This document shows positions 30,184 through 37,547 of a stretch of DNA of 64,000 nucleotides, in pieces. The position numbers were made by a program, and so were the translations under genes. This stretch comes from Gammaproteobacteria bacterium (GTDB taxonomy: Bacteria; Pseudomonadota; Gammaproteobacteria; 21-64-14), in the NCBI GenBank assembly GCA_027013145.1, contig JALUXX010000011.1, forward strand, positions 256,556-320,555. Reading direction: 5' to 3'. The number at the start of each line of letters is the position of its first letter. Positions within the stretch are counted from its first letter, which is position 1. The notes beneath the pieces are model-generated. The model was not told the origin of the DNA and did not search any database. It was given only the letters and a program-made list of their open reading frames with translations.

Positions 30184-30732
30184 TCACGGATAGTCCCACC
30201 CGCCCCACGGACCCCACGGACCCCACGGATACCAGCCCGGCACATAGTAGCCGGGCGGCGGACAGGCCCGGCGCACCTTCGGTGCACGCGGCCACAGGTA
30301 ATAGGTCCGAACCCGGACCACCGGAAAGCGGTAAGGGAACGAACCGATCGGCTGCACGACCACCCCGTCGACCGTGCCGACCACGGTGATCCGGCGGCCC
30401 CGCCGGACGATCTCCGGGTCCAGGAAGCCCGCCACGCGCGCGATGAAGCGCCCGGCGCTGGCGCCGGAGCGTCGCGGACGCCCGTCCGCGCCCAGCGGTC
30501 GCGAGACGACCTGGACCCAGGTGCTCCGACGCCGGTTCTCCACCCGGGCGACGGTCCCACCCCACCGCACCGCCGCGCCGCGGAACGCAGCGGGATCCGC
30601 ACGCACCTGGGCCACGGCCGGCCCGTGCGGCGGGCCCGTGCGGATCGCCGGCGGCACCGCACTGGCGCAGGCGGCGAGCGTACACGCAACGGCGGCCGCG
30701 AGCGCCGCGCGGCGACGGATCGTATCGGCCAT
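30184..30732 (-). CDS. Slp-family outer-membrane lipoprotein
   Basis: A 182-residue predicted lipoprotein. The signal peptide ends in a lipobox (LAAAVACTLAACAS). The mature part has the Slp pattern: AVAQVRADPAAFRGAAVRWGGTVARVENRR...TWVQVVSRPLG...ASAGRFIARVAGFLDPEIVRRGRRITVVGTVDG. Slp proteins are starvation- or acid-induced lipoproteins of unclear function. The C-terminus is Trp/Pro/Gly/Tyr-rich (PGWYPWGPWGPWGGWDYP), encoded by a 9-base repeat (GGACCCCAC) near 30200-30225. Start ATG 30732. Confidence 0.85.
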   Translation of the reverse strand: MADTIRRRAALAAAVACTLAACASAVPPAIRTGPPHGPAVAQVRADPAAFRGAAVRWGGTVARVENRRRSTWVQVVSRPLGADGRPRRSGASAGRFIARVAGFLDPEIVRRGRRITVVGTVDGVVVQPIGSFPYRFPVVRVRTYYLWPRAPKVRRACPPPGYYVPGWYPWGPWGPWGGWDYP

Positions 30733-30876
30733 TCCGACTCCCGGCGCGCGCGACCGGGAAGGCGCGCCCGCCCAAGAGATTACCACGCGTCGCCCGCCGC
30801 GGGTGTTGCAATCCCCGCGCGGATGTCGCAGTGTTGACCGGCGAACCTCGCCGCATCGGCGAACCGGCCCCCCCCC

Positions 30877-31311
30877 ATGGACGACGTCGACTTCGAACCC
30901 CGCAACGACCTCGAGTCGGTCCTGCTCGCCGCCCAGGCGGGCCGGGTCGCGGGCGAACTGTTCGTGGACACCCTGCTCGCCGCCCAGGTCTTCGTTCCCG
31001 TACGCGACCCCGCAGAGCCCGGATCCCCGTCCCGGCCCGAACGGGCCCGCCCGTTGACGGTCGTCGGCGAGGACGGTCGCGAGGCCCTCGCGGTGTTCAC
31101 CAGCCCGGAGCGTGCGCGCCCCTTCGTTGCGCAGGCCGAGGGTTGCAGCGGCGGGCTGTTGATGGACCTCCGCGCACTGCTCGGGCACGCGGACACCGAC
31201 CTGGGGGTGGTGATCAACCCGGGCTGGCCGGTCGGGCTGGAGATGGCGCCCGATGCCCTGCGAGACCTGGTCGCCGGCGGCGCCGACCGATTGCGTGACG
31301 CGCCGGGGTGA
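30877..31311 (+). CDS. SseB-family protein
   Basis: A 144-residue protein resembling the SseB N-terminal domain: an N-terminal helix (NDLESVLLAAQAGRVAGELFVDTLLAAQVFVPV), then a strand-rich region (LAVFTSPERARPF...LLMDLRALLG...GVVINPGWPVGLEMAPDALRDLV). SseB proteins enhance serine sensitivity in E. coli by an unknown route and occur widely outside pathogenicity islands. No type III genes are present here. It diverges from the Slp-like gene and precedes the bactofilin gene. Confidence 0.8.
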   Translation: MDDVDFEPRNDLESVLLAAQAGRVAGELFVDTLLAAQVFVPVRDPAEPGSPSRPERARPLTVVGEDGREALAVFTSPERARPFVAQAEGCSGGLLMDLRALLGHADTDLGVVINPGWPVGLEMAPDALRDLVAGGADRLRDAPG

Positions 31312-31497
31312 GACCTGCGTCGCATCCCGGTAACGAACGGATTTTATATTCTTGGTAGCCGTCCCCGGGACGGCGGTGAAGCGGGGCGCCGGCGGCGCCC
31401 GTGCGGCGGAGCCGCGAGCGCCCGGGAAGACTGCAATGCGGCGGAAGCCGACCGACCGCCGGGGCGGCGGTGCACGGTCACCAACGGAGGGTATGAC
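31312..31497 (+). promoter_or_regulatory. Structured GC-rich leader before the bactofilin gene
   Basis: A 186-base non-coding interval. A TATATT (31345-31350) could be a -10 box, with no convincing -35. Several inverted repeats follow, including CCGTCCC/GGGACGG around 31360-31374. I compared it with the consensus of cobalamin, glycine, SAM, SAH and c-di-GMP riboswitches and found no match. AACGGAGGG forms the ribosome site. Function unknown. Confidence 0.4.
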
Positions 31498-32052
31498 ATG
31501 TTCGAGATGAATCCCATGAAGCGCAATTCCGGCAAGGGCGGCCGCGACGAGTCGCGCCTGGACGAGCCGTTCCCGATCGAGGAGCCGGTGGCGAGCGCGC
31601 CGCGCGGCACCGGCCGCGGGAGCGGGCCGGCGACCATCGGGCCCTCGATCCACATCAAAGGCGACCTCACCGGGGAAGAGGATCTCGTCATCCAGGGCCA
31701 TGTCGAGGGCACCATCAATCTGAAGCAGAACAACCTGACCATCGGCGGCAACGGCAAGATCCACGCCAATATCTTCGCCAATACGATCACCGTCGAGGGC
31801 GAGCTCCAGGGCGACCTCTACGGGACCGAGAAGGTCGTGATCCGCCGCACCGGAAACGTCCGCGGGAACATCGTCGCCCCACGCGTCAACCTCGAGGACG
31901 GGGCCAAGTTCAAGGGGAGTATCGAGATGGATCCCAAGGCGGTGGAATCCGTGGTTGCGCAGACCCGCCCGGCCGCCGCACCCCACAGCCTCGAGAGCCG
32001 GCCGGGGGGCGAGGGCCCGGGCAAGGACAAGCCGGGCCTGAAACAGGCATGA
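31498..32052 (+). CDS. Bactofilin (polymer-forming cytoskeletal protein)
   Basis: A 184-residue protein. The central bactofilin domain (about 50-150) shows the repeating beta-helix pattern IxGDLTGEEDLVIQGHVEGTI...GNGKIHANIFANTITVEGELQGDLYGTEKVVIRRTGNVRGNI. It is flanked by disordered tails rich in Pro/Gly/Arg and Lys. Bactofilins form non-polar filaments at the membrane that recruit cell-wall enzymes or position organelles and pili. No M23 peptidase partner is next to it; the adjacent gene is methyltransferase-like. Confidence 0.92.
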   Translation: MFEMNPMKRNSGKGGRDESRLDEPFPIEEPVASAPRGTGRGSGPATIGPSIHIKGDLTGEEDLVIQGHVEGTINLKQNNLTIGGNGKIHANIFANTITVEGELQGDLYGTEKVVIRRTGNVRGNIVAPRVNLEDGAKFKGSIEMDPKAVESVVAQTRPAAAPHSLESRPGGEGPGKDKPGLKQA

Positions 32053-32083
32053 CCGGCGGCCACAACGGGCGGTGAGCGTGCCG

Positions 32084-32707
32084 ATGTCGGCACGTGCCGA
32101 GGCGGCCGCGGACGCCGACGGCGGCGCGACCAGCAGCCCGCTGTTCGCCGCGCTCGCGGCCGAATTGGAGGCGGCGGGCGACCGCGTCTCCATTCTCGAC
32201 CTCGGTGCGGCCAACGGCACCAACATCGAGTACTTCGGGCGCATGCCGTGCGCGCTGCATATCGCCGACGCGGTCGGCACGCTCGCCGCGCTGCGCCCGG
32301 AGACCGACCCGGAAACGGGCGCCGTACGAACGGAACCACTCGAGGCCGCGGTACGCGACGAGCTGCCCGCGCCCGCGGGCGGTGCATTCGATCTGGTCCT
32401 GTGCTGGGACCTCCTCAACTACCTCGAAGGCCCGGTGTTCGCCGCCTTCGCGGCGCACCTGGCGCCACTGCTGCGCAAGGGCACGCGCGTGCACGCGCTG
32501 ATCTGGTCGCAGCCGCGGATGCCCCTCGCGCCGGCCCGCTTCCGCATCCTGGAGCCGGGGCGCATGGCCGTCGAGGCGGGGCCCGCGGTGCGCGAGTGTC
32601 CGCGCTACACCCAGCGGGATCTGGAGCGGCAACTGCCCGGATTGCGCGTCCAGCGCTCGATGCTCCTGCGCAGCGGGGTACAGGAGTACCTGTTCCAGGC
32701 CCGGTAA
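32084..32707 (+). CDS. Class I SAM methyltransferase-like protein
   Basis: A 207-residue protein with a Rossmann-type methyltransferase pattern: motif I ILDLGAANGTNIEYF, an acidic position in the next strand (ALHIADAV), and LVLCWDLLNYLEGPVFAAFAAHLAPLLRKG as motif IV/V. The C-terminal part ends in LLRSGVQEYLFQAR. The substrate is unknown. ATG 32084 was preferred (GGTGAG seven bases upstream) over GTG 32072. It follows the bactofilin gene by 31 bases and is probably co-transcribed. Confidence 0.75.
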   Translation: MSARAEAAADADGGATSSPLFAALAAELEAAGDRVSILDLGAANGTNIEYFGRMPCALHIADAVGTLAALRPETDPETGAVRTEPLEAAVRDELPAPAGGAFDLVLCWDLLNYLEGPVFAAFAAHLAPLLRKGTRVHALIWSQPRMPLAPARFRILEPGRMAVEAGPAVRECPRYTQRDLERQLPGLRVQRSMLLRSGVQEYLFQAR

Positions 32708-32819
32708 TCCGCGCCCATGCCGGATGCGCGCCCCGCACGCCCGATTTGACGCCTCCGGCCGAATCCGCTTTACTGCGGCCTTCGGCGCCGCCGGTGCGGG
32801 GCCACGGATCGGGGCGGCG

Positions 32820-33401
32820 GTGCAACTCGAAGCGTTGATCGGGACCTACGGCTACGCCGCGATCGTGGCGGGTACGCTGCTGGAGGGGGAGCTGGTGGTG
32901 TTGGTCGCCGGTTTCCTTGCGCACCAGGGCTACCTGGCACCCGGCGGCGTGGTGCTGTCGGCCTTCGCCGGGACGCTCTGTGCCGACCAGTTCGCCTATT
33001 TCGTCGGGCGCAGCCGCGCAGCCGCGGCATTCTTCCGCCGTCGCCGCTGGAACGGCGCGGCGGAGCGCGTATTCGACCTGTTGCGCCGCCGGCGCATCCC
33101 GCTCATTCTCGGCTTCCGGTTTCTCTACGGGTTGCGCACGGTGACGCCGTTCGCGATCGGGGCGAGCGGCGTGCGGCCGCGGGAGTTCGCGCCCTTGAAC
33201 GCGGCGGGGGCGGCGGTCTGGAGCGCCGCGCTCACCGCCCTCGGCTATACCCTCGGCGGCGCCGCCGCCGCGGCAAGTGTCCGCTACCCCATGTGGATGG
33301 CCGGTGCGGCCGGCTGCACCGCGCTGCTCGCCCTGTTCACGGGGTACCGTATGCGCGCCCGCGCCGCCGCCCGCGCCGATGGCGCAGACACGGGGCGCTG
33401 A
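32820..33401 (+). CDS. DedA-family membrane protein
   Basis: A 193-residue integral membrane protein of the DedA/VTT (SNARE-associated) family. Diagnostic segments are GTLLEGELVVLVAGFLAHQGYL, DQFAYFVGRSRA and FRFLYGLRTVTPFAIGASGV, including the conserved F/Y-x-R-x3-R type region. DedA proteins are proton-dependent transporters implicated in lipid-carrier flipping. GTG 32820 gives the family N-terminus (VQLEALIGTYGYAAIVAG); a longer frame from 32724 is not DedA-like. Confidence 0.88.
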   Translation: MQLEALIGTYGYAAIVAGTLLEGELVVLVAGFLAHQGYLAPGGVVLSAFAGTLCADQFAYFVGRSRAAAAFFRRRRWNGAAERVFDLLRRRRIPLILGFRFLYGLRTVTPFAIGASGVRPREFAPLNAAGAAVWSAALTALGYTLGGAAAAASVRYPMWMAGAAGCTALLALFTGYRMRARAAARADGADTGR

Positions 33402-33435
33402 GGCGCGTCCCGTCCCCTCGGGCCCGGCCGGGCGG

Positions 33436-33452
33436 CCCCGGCACCGCCGGGG
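33436..33452. terminator. Hairpin between convergent dedA and antitoxin-like gene
   Basis: CCCCGGC-ACC-GCCGGGG is a perfect 7-bp stem in the 61-base gap between convergent genes, with no U-tract on either side. It may act in both directions. Confidence 0.45.
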
Positions 33453-33462
33453 GGCGTCCGGG

Positions 33463-33864
33463 TCAGGCTCCGGGTTCCGTGCGGCTCCAGGCGTAGGTGC
33501 AGTCGAGTTCGGCGCGAACGGCGGTGATCCCGCGCAGGCCGTCCTCGATCATGGTCGCGAGCGGTGTGCGCTGATCGAAGCGCCGGTGCGGCTTGTTCAT
33601 CCACGGTGACCCCTGGGCGGGATCGCGCGGATAGGTGGTGCGCAGAGCGTCGGCGATGTTCACCAAGTGCTCGACCCGCTCCCAGACTTCCGGGGCGTCG
33701 GGAAACGGCGTGTCGTCGTGGAAGCGTCGCAGGTGCCGCGTGCGGGTCTCCGCAGGAAGGCCGAGGATGGTCAACTGGTCCTCGGGGCCGACTCCCCACC
33801 TCTCCAGCAACCGCATGATCCCGCGGGCTAATCTGACCCGTTCTTCGTAGCTGAGGGAATCCAT
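33463..33864 (-). CDS. MbcA/ParS/Xre-type (DUF2384) antitoxin-like protein
   Basis: A 133-residue protein. An N-terminal helical part (MDSLSYEERVRLARGIMRLLERWGV) is followed by LTILGLPAETRTRHLRRFHDD, then the DUF2384 toxin-binding pattern (ERVEHLVNIADALRTTYP...SPWMNKPHRRFDQRTPLATMIEDGLRGI). Relatives pair with RES-domain toxins that deplete NAD+. No RES gene is adjacent: the flanking genes are dedA and tiny ORFs. It may be an orphan regulator. ATG 33864 was chosen (GAGG eight bases upstream); an upstream in-frame start at 33948 would add 28 residues. Confidence 0.75.
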   Translation of the reverse strand: MDSLSYEERVRLARGIMRLLERWGVGPEDQLTILGLPAETRTRHLRRFHDDTPFPDAPEVWERVEHLVNIADALRTTYPRDPAQGSPWMNKPHRRFDQRTPLATMIEDGLRGITAVRAELDCTYAWSRTEPGA

Positions 33865-34010
33865 CGCTCCGGCCTCGAGGCGGGTGATCGCAGGAGGCCA
33901 TTTTAGCATGCCCGCCCGGATCCGGCGAAGCGGGTCGGCGTCCGGCATTAAAGGTCCGCGACTCCGCGCCCGATACCGATTCCCGGGGACGCGGCACGAG
34001 GCGGGGGGCG

Positions 34011-34208
34011 ATGGGCGTGATCGATCTGGGAGACGAGCGCAGGGGACGTCGCGCGCGCGCGCTCGCCCGCGCGCTGCGGCGGCTGGCGGGAAACCTACCG
34101 GCCGGGAGCATCCACCGCGACCTGGTCTCGTGGCTGGCGGAGGCCCACCTCCGGGGCTGCTCCGACTCCGCGCGCGGAGTCGGCGCGCCGCCCGGCGCCC
34201 TCAGGTGA
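34011..34208 (+). CDS. Possible small protein (65 aa)
   Basis: A short reading frame (VIDLGDERRGRRARALARALRRLAGNLPAGSIHRDLVSWLAEAHL...) with a purine-rich GCGGGGGGCG just before its ATG. It looks like an amphipathic basic helix followed by a leucine-rich helix. No family is recognised. Its 3' end overlaps the stop of the opposite-strand small membrane protein by 8 bases. It could be a chance ORF. Confidence 0.35.
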   Translation: MGVIDLGDERRGRRARALARALRRLAGNLPAGSIHRDLVSWLAEAHLRGCSDSARGVGAPPGALR

Positions 34209-34383
34209 ACCGGATCAGCAGCACCACGAAGACCACTACGAGGAGCAGCGGGATCAGCACCGCGCGCCAGTCCCGTTCCTTGGCTTGGCGGCTCTGTTCG
34301 AATGCCGCCTTGATGCCCGGCCGGAACCAGAGAATCAGCAGCAACGCCCCCACCCCCAGCAGGACCTTCTCCAGCGTCCCCAT
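34201..34383 (-). CDS. Small membrane protein (60 aa)
   Basis: The sequence has an N-terminal hydrophobic helix (VLLGVGALLLILWF), a charged cytoplasmic-like middle (RPGIKAAFEQSRQAKERDWRA) and a second helix (VLIPLLLVVVFVVLLIRF). This two-helix hairpin looks like a real protein rather than a shadow. ATG 34383 was preferred to 34482 because the extension is Pro/Gly-rich and unlike the rest. The function is unknown; rnd is divergent. Confidence 0.6.
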   Translation of the reverse strand: MGTLEKVLLGVGALLLILWFRPGIKAAFEQSRQAKERDWRAVLIPLLLVVVFVVLLIRFT

Positions 34384-34524
34384 CGGCTCCACGACCGCCT
34401 CCGCTCCTTGCGCCGGACCGGCAGGATCATCATAGCAAAGCCGGACCGGTCCGGGTGTGCGCTGCCCGCGGCTCGAGCGCACGCGGTTCCTCAGCCCCGT
34501 CCGCCCCTGCTATGCTCCCGGCCC

Positions 34525-35715
34525 ATGATCGATTCCGCAACGATGCAGTTCGTGGACAGCCCCGGCGATCTCGAAGCGCTCTGCGTGCGACTGCGCGGGG
34601 AGCCATGGATCGCGCTCGACACCGAGTTCCATCGTGAGGATACCTACCGGCCGCGGTTGTGCCTGCTCCAGGTCGCGGTGCCGGGGCTGACCGCGTGCAT
34701 CGATCCGCTGGCATGGGAGCAGGCGCCGGGTGGGACGGCCGCGGGGCTCGCCCCGCTGCTCGAGCGACTCTACGACCCGGGCGTCGTCAAGGTGCTGCAC
34801 GCGGCCCACCAGGACCTCGAGATCTTCCACGACCTCTGCGGACGCCCGTTCCGGCCGGTCTTCGACACGCAACTGGCCGCTCCCCTGCTCGGTCACCCCG
34901 ATCAGGTCGGTTTCGCGTCTCTGGTCGATGCCGTGCTCGGCGTGCGTCTGGCCAAGGCCCATACGCGCGCGGATTGGGCCCGCCGCCCCCTGCCGGCCGC
35001 CCAGCTTCGCTATGCCGCCGACGACGTGCACTACCTCGTCCCCCTCTACCAGCGCCTGCGCGCCGCCCTCGAGGAACTCGGGCGACTCGACTGGCTCGAC
35101 GCCGATTTCGAGGCGCTCAGCGACCCCGCCCGCTACACGACGCCCCCCGCTGCGGCCTGGCGGCGCCTGCGGGGTGCCGAGCGGCTGCGCGGCGGGAGCC
35201 TCGCCGTGCTCCAGGCGCTGGCGGGATGGCGCGAACGCACCGCCGAAGCGCAGAACCGGCCGCGCGGCTGGGTGCTCAAGGACGAGGTCCTGCTCGATAT
35301 CGCACGGCTGCTGCCCGCACGCGAGCAGGACCTGCGCCACCTGCGGGGCGTCAGTGAAGGGACCGCCCGCCGGCACGGGGCCGCGATCCTCGCGTGCGTG
35401 CGCGACGCGCGCGACCGTACGCCCGAACCGCCGGCGCCGCGGCGCGGCGGCCGCCGCCTCGCGCCGGCCGAGGATGCGCTCGTCGATCTGCTGATGGCGG
35501 TCGTGCGCCTGCGCGCACCCCAGCAGCGCCTGAGTCCGTCGATACTCGCGCCTCGCGGCGAACTCGAGCGCCTGGTGGCCGGTGACCCGGACTCCGGCGT
35601 GCTCAAGGGCTGGCGCCGCAGGCTGATCGGCGAGGAACTCCAGCGCGTGCTCCGTGGGGAAGACGCGCTGCGCGTGCGCGACGGGACGCTGCTCGTGGGG
35701 CCGGAACCGCCCTGA
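34525..35715 (+). CDS. rnd: Ribonuclease D
   Basis: A 396-residue 3'-5' exoribonuclease that trims tRNA precursors. The DEDDy exonuclease domain has Exo I LDTEF (D32, E34), Exo II HAAHQDLEIF and Exo III LRYAADDVHYLVPLY with the Tyr. Two HRDC-like regions follow (about 210-290, ERTAEAQNRPRGWVLKDEVLLDIARLLP; and the C-terminal part). Slightly longer than E. coli RNase D (375). ATG 34525 was chosen from the conserved beginning. It is convergent with the ABC permease gene. Confidence 0.96.
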   Translation: MIDSATMQFVDSPGDLEALCVRLRGEPWIALDTEFHREDTYRPRLCLLQVAVPGLTACIDPLAWEQAPGGTAAGLAPLLERLYDPGVVKVLHAAHQDLEIFHDLCGRPFRPVFDTQLAAPLLGHPDQVGFASLVDAVLGVRLAKAHTRADWARRPLPAAQLRYAADDVHYLVPLYQRLRAALEELGRLDWLDADFEALSDPARYTTPPAAAWRRLRGAERLRGGSLAVLQALAGWRERTAEAQNRPRGWVLKDEVLLDIARLLPAREQDLRHLRGVSEGTARRHGAAILACVRDARDRTPEPPAPRRGGRRLAPAEDALVDLLMAVVRLRAPQQRLSPSILAPRGELERLVAGDPDSGVLKGWRRRLIGEELQRVLRGEDALRVRDGTLLVGPEPP

Positions 35716-35742
35716 GGCGCACCCGGCGCCGTCGGACCGGGG

Positions 35743-36519
35743 TCAGCTGCGGACCCCCACCCCCCGACGAAGCAGCGCCAGGCTCACGGCAAACAGCACC
35801 GCGATGAAACCCAGAACGATTCCGTAGGAGGCCGCCAGGCCGATGTCGGAGACGCCGAGAAAGCCGTAGCGGAAGGCGTTGACCATGTAGAGGATCGGAT
35901 TGGCCAGCGAGGCGCGCTGCCAGAAGGGCGGCAGCATCTTGATCGAGTAGAACACGCCGCCGAGATAGGTGAGCGGGGTCAGCACGAAGGTCGGGACGAT
36001 GGAGATGTCGTCGAAGCTCTTGGCGAAGACCGCGTTGATGAAGCCCGCGAGCGAGAAGAGCACCGAAGTGAGAATGATCGTCGTGATCGCCACGAGCGGA
36101 TGGCTGACCTCCAGGTGGCTGAAGAACAGCGCCACCACGGTGACCGCGGCGCCTACGGCCATCCCGCGCGCCAGCCCGCCGGCCACGAAACCGAGAACGA
36201 TGAGATAGTTCGGCATCGGCGATACCAGCAGCTCCTCCACGCTGCGCTGGAACTTCGCGCCGTAGAACGAGGAGACGACGTTCGAGTACGAGTTGGTGAT
36301 CACCGCCATCATGATCAGCCCGGGCACGATGAATTCCATGTAGCCGACGCCGTCCATCGGACCGATCCGGGCCCCGATCAGATGACCGAAGATGATGAAG
36401 TACAGCGAGGTGGTGATCACCGGCGGCAGGATGGTCTGCACCCAGATCCGTGAAAACCGCAGGACCTCCTTGATGACCACCGTCTCGAAGGCGACGTACT
36501 TCTGCCGCAGGGTCATCAT
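35743..36519 (-). CDS. yadH: ABC-2 exporter permease, YadH/NodJ-like
   Basis: A 258-residue inner-membrane permease with six hydrophobic segments. It aligns closely by eye with E. coli YadH (RIWVQTILPPVITTSLYFIIFGHLIGARIG; FIVPGLIMMAVITNSYSNV; FDDISIVPTFVLTPLTYLGGVFYSI). Its ATG overlaps the stop of the ATPase gene (ATGA), so the two form one exporter. YadGH-type transporters are related to rhizobial NodIJ. Substrate unknown. A carbamoyltransferase gene lies directly upstream of the pair. Confidence 0.93.
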   Translation of the reverse strand: MMTLRQKYVAFETVVIKEVLRFSRIWVQTILPPVITTSLYFIIFGHLIGARIGPMDGVGYMEFIVPGLIMMAVITNSYSNVVSSFYGAKFQRSVEELLVSPMPNYLIVLGFVAGGLARGMAVGAAVTVVALFFSHLEVSHPLVAITTIILTSVLFSLAGFINAVFAKSFDDISIVPTFVLTPLTYLGGVFYSIKMLPPFWQRASLANPILYMVNAFRYGFLGVSDIGLAASYGIVLGFIAVLFAVSLALLRRGVGVRS

Positions 36520-37451
36520 CGCACGTCCCTCGCCCGCCCGCCGCCATTGACCAGATCCACGAAGAGCTGCTCGAGCCGGTTGGCCTTGTTGCGCATACTC
36601 ACGACCTCGATCCCGAGTTCCGTTAGTCTGCAGAACACGCCGTTGATACCCTCGCGCTTGTGGATCTCGACCTCGAGCGTGGTCTCGTCGATCAGGCGCA
36701 CCGTGTGCCCGCCGATCGGGGGCGGTGCGTCGAGCGGCCGCGCCAGGTCGAGCACGAAGGTCTCGGTATCGAGACGGTTGAGCAGCTGTTTCATGCCGGT
36801 ATTCTCCACGAGCACGCCCTCATCGATGATCGCGATGTTGCGGCACAGGCTTTCGGCCTCCTCCAGGTAGTGTGTGGTGAGGATGATGGTCGTCCCGTCG
36901 GCGTTGATCCGGCGCAGGAAGTCCCACATCGACCGGCGCAGCTCGATGTCCACGCCGGCGGTCGGTTCGTCCAGGATCAGGAGGTCGGGTTCGTGCATGA
37001 GCGCGCGGGCGATCATCAGCCGCCGCTTCATCCCGCCCGAAAGATTGCGCGAGGTCGTACGGCGCTTCGCCCACAGCCCGAGCTGCTGCAGCACGGTCTC
37101 CGCACGGGCGAACGCGCGCCGCCGGTCCATGCCGTAGTAGCCCGCCTGGTTGACGACCACCTCGATCACCGGCTCGAAGACCGGGAAATTGAACTCCTGG
37201 GGGACGAGGCCGATGTGAGTGCGCGCGTCGGCGAACTCCGTATCGATGTCCTTGCCGAAAATCCAGACCTTGCCCGAGGTCTTGTTGACCAGGGAACTGA
37301 TGATGCCGATCAGCGTCGTCTTGCCCGCGCCGTTCGGCCCGAGGAGCGCGAAGAAGTCGCCTTGCGCAACGTCGAGGTCCACGCCCTTGAGGGCGCGGTG
37401 ACCGTTGGCATAGGTCTTGGTCAGGCCGCGGACGGACAGCGCCATTGACAT
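36516..37451 (-). CDS. yadG: ABC-2 exporter ATPase, YadG/NodI-like
   Basis: A 311-residue ATP-binding subunit with Walker A GPNGAGKT (38-45), the Q-loop, ABC signature LSGGMKRRL, Walker B LLILDEPTAGVD and the H-loop (ILTTHYLEEAE). The C-terminal 90 residues (IGGHTVRLIDETTLEVEIHKREG...) match the YadG/NodI extension. ATG 37451 (MSMALSVRGLTKTY) was preferred to a start seven codons upstream. It follows the NodU-type gene by 96 bases on the same strand and overlaps yadH by four bases. Confidence 0.93.
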   Translation of the reverse strand: MSMALSVRGLTKTYANGHRALKGVDLDVAQGDFFALLGPNGAGKTTLIGIISSLVNKTSGKVWIFGKDIDTEFADARTHIGLVPQEFNFPVFEPVIEVVVNQAGYYGMDRRRAFARAETVLQQLGLWAKRRTTSRNLSGGMKRRLMIARALMHEPDLLILDEPTAGVDIELRRSMWDFLRRINADGTTIILTTHYLEEAESLCRNIAIIDEGVLVENTGMKQLLNRLDTETFVLDLARPLDAPPPIGGHTVRLIDETTLEVEIHKREGINGVFCRLTELGIEVVSMRNKANRLEQLFVDLVNGGGRARDVR

Positions 37452-37547
37452 GGTCGGAACACCCCGCCCCACCGCCGGTGGGGCCCCACAGGGCGTGCCA
37501 TTCTAGCACGCCCGCGGCGCGACGCCCGGCCGCGCCCGCGGCCGGCC

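Noticed and set aside
31312-31497. Riboswitch before the bactofilin gene
   Set aside because: No match to the conserved cores of the classes I compared; kept only as a structured leader.
33293-33496. Small plus-strand ORFs around the dedA end
   Set aside because: They are out-of-frame shadows of dedA and the antitoxin-like gene, with no ribosome sites.
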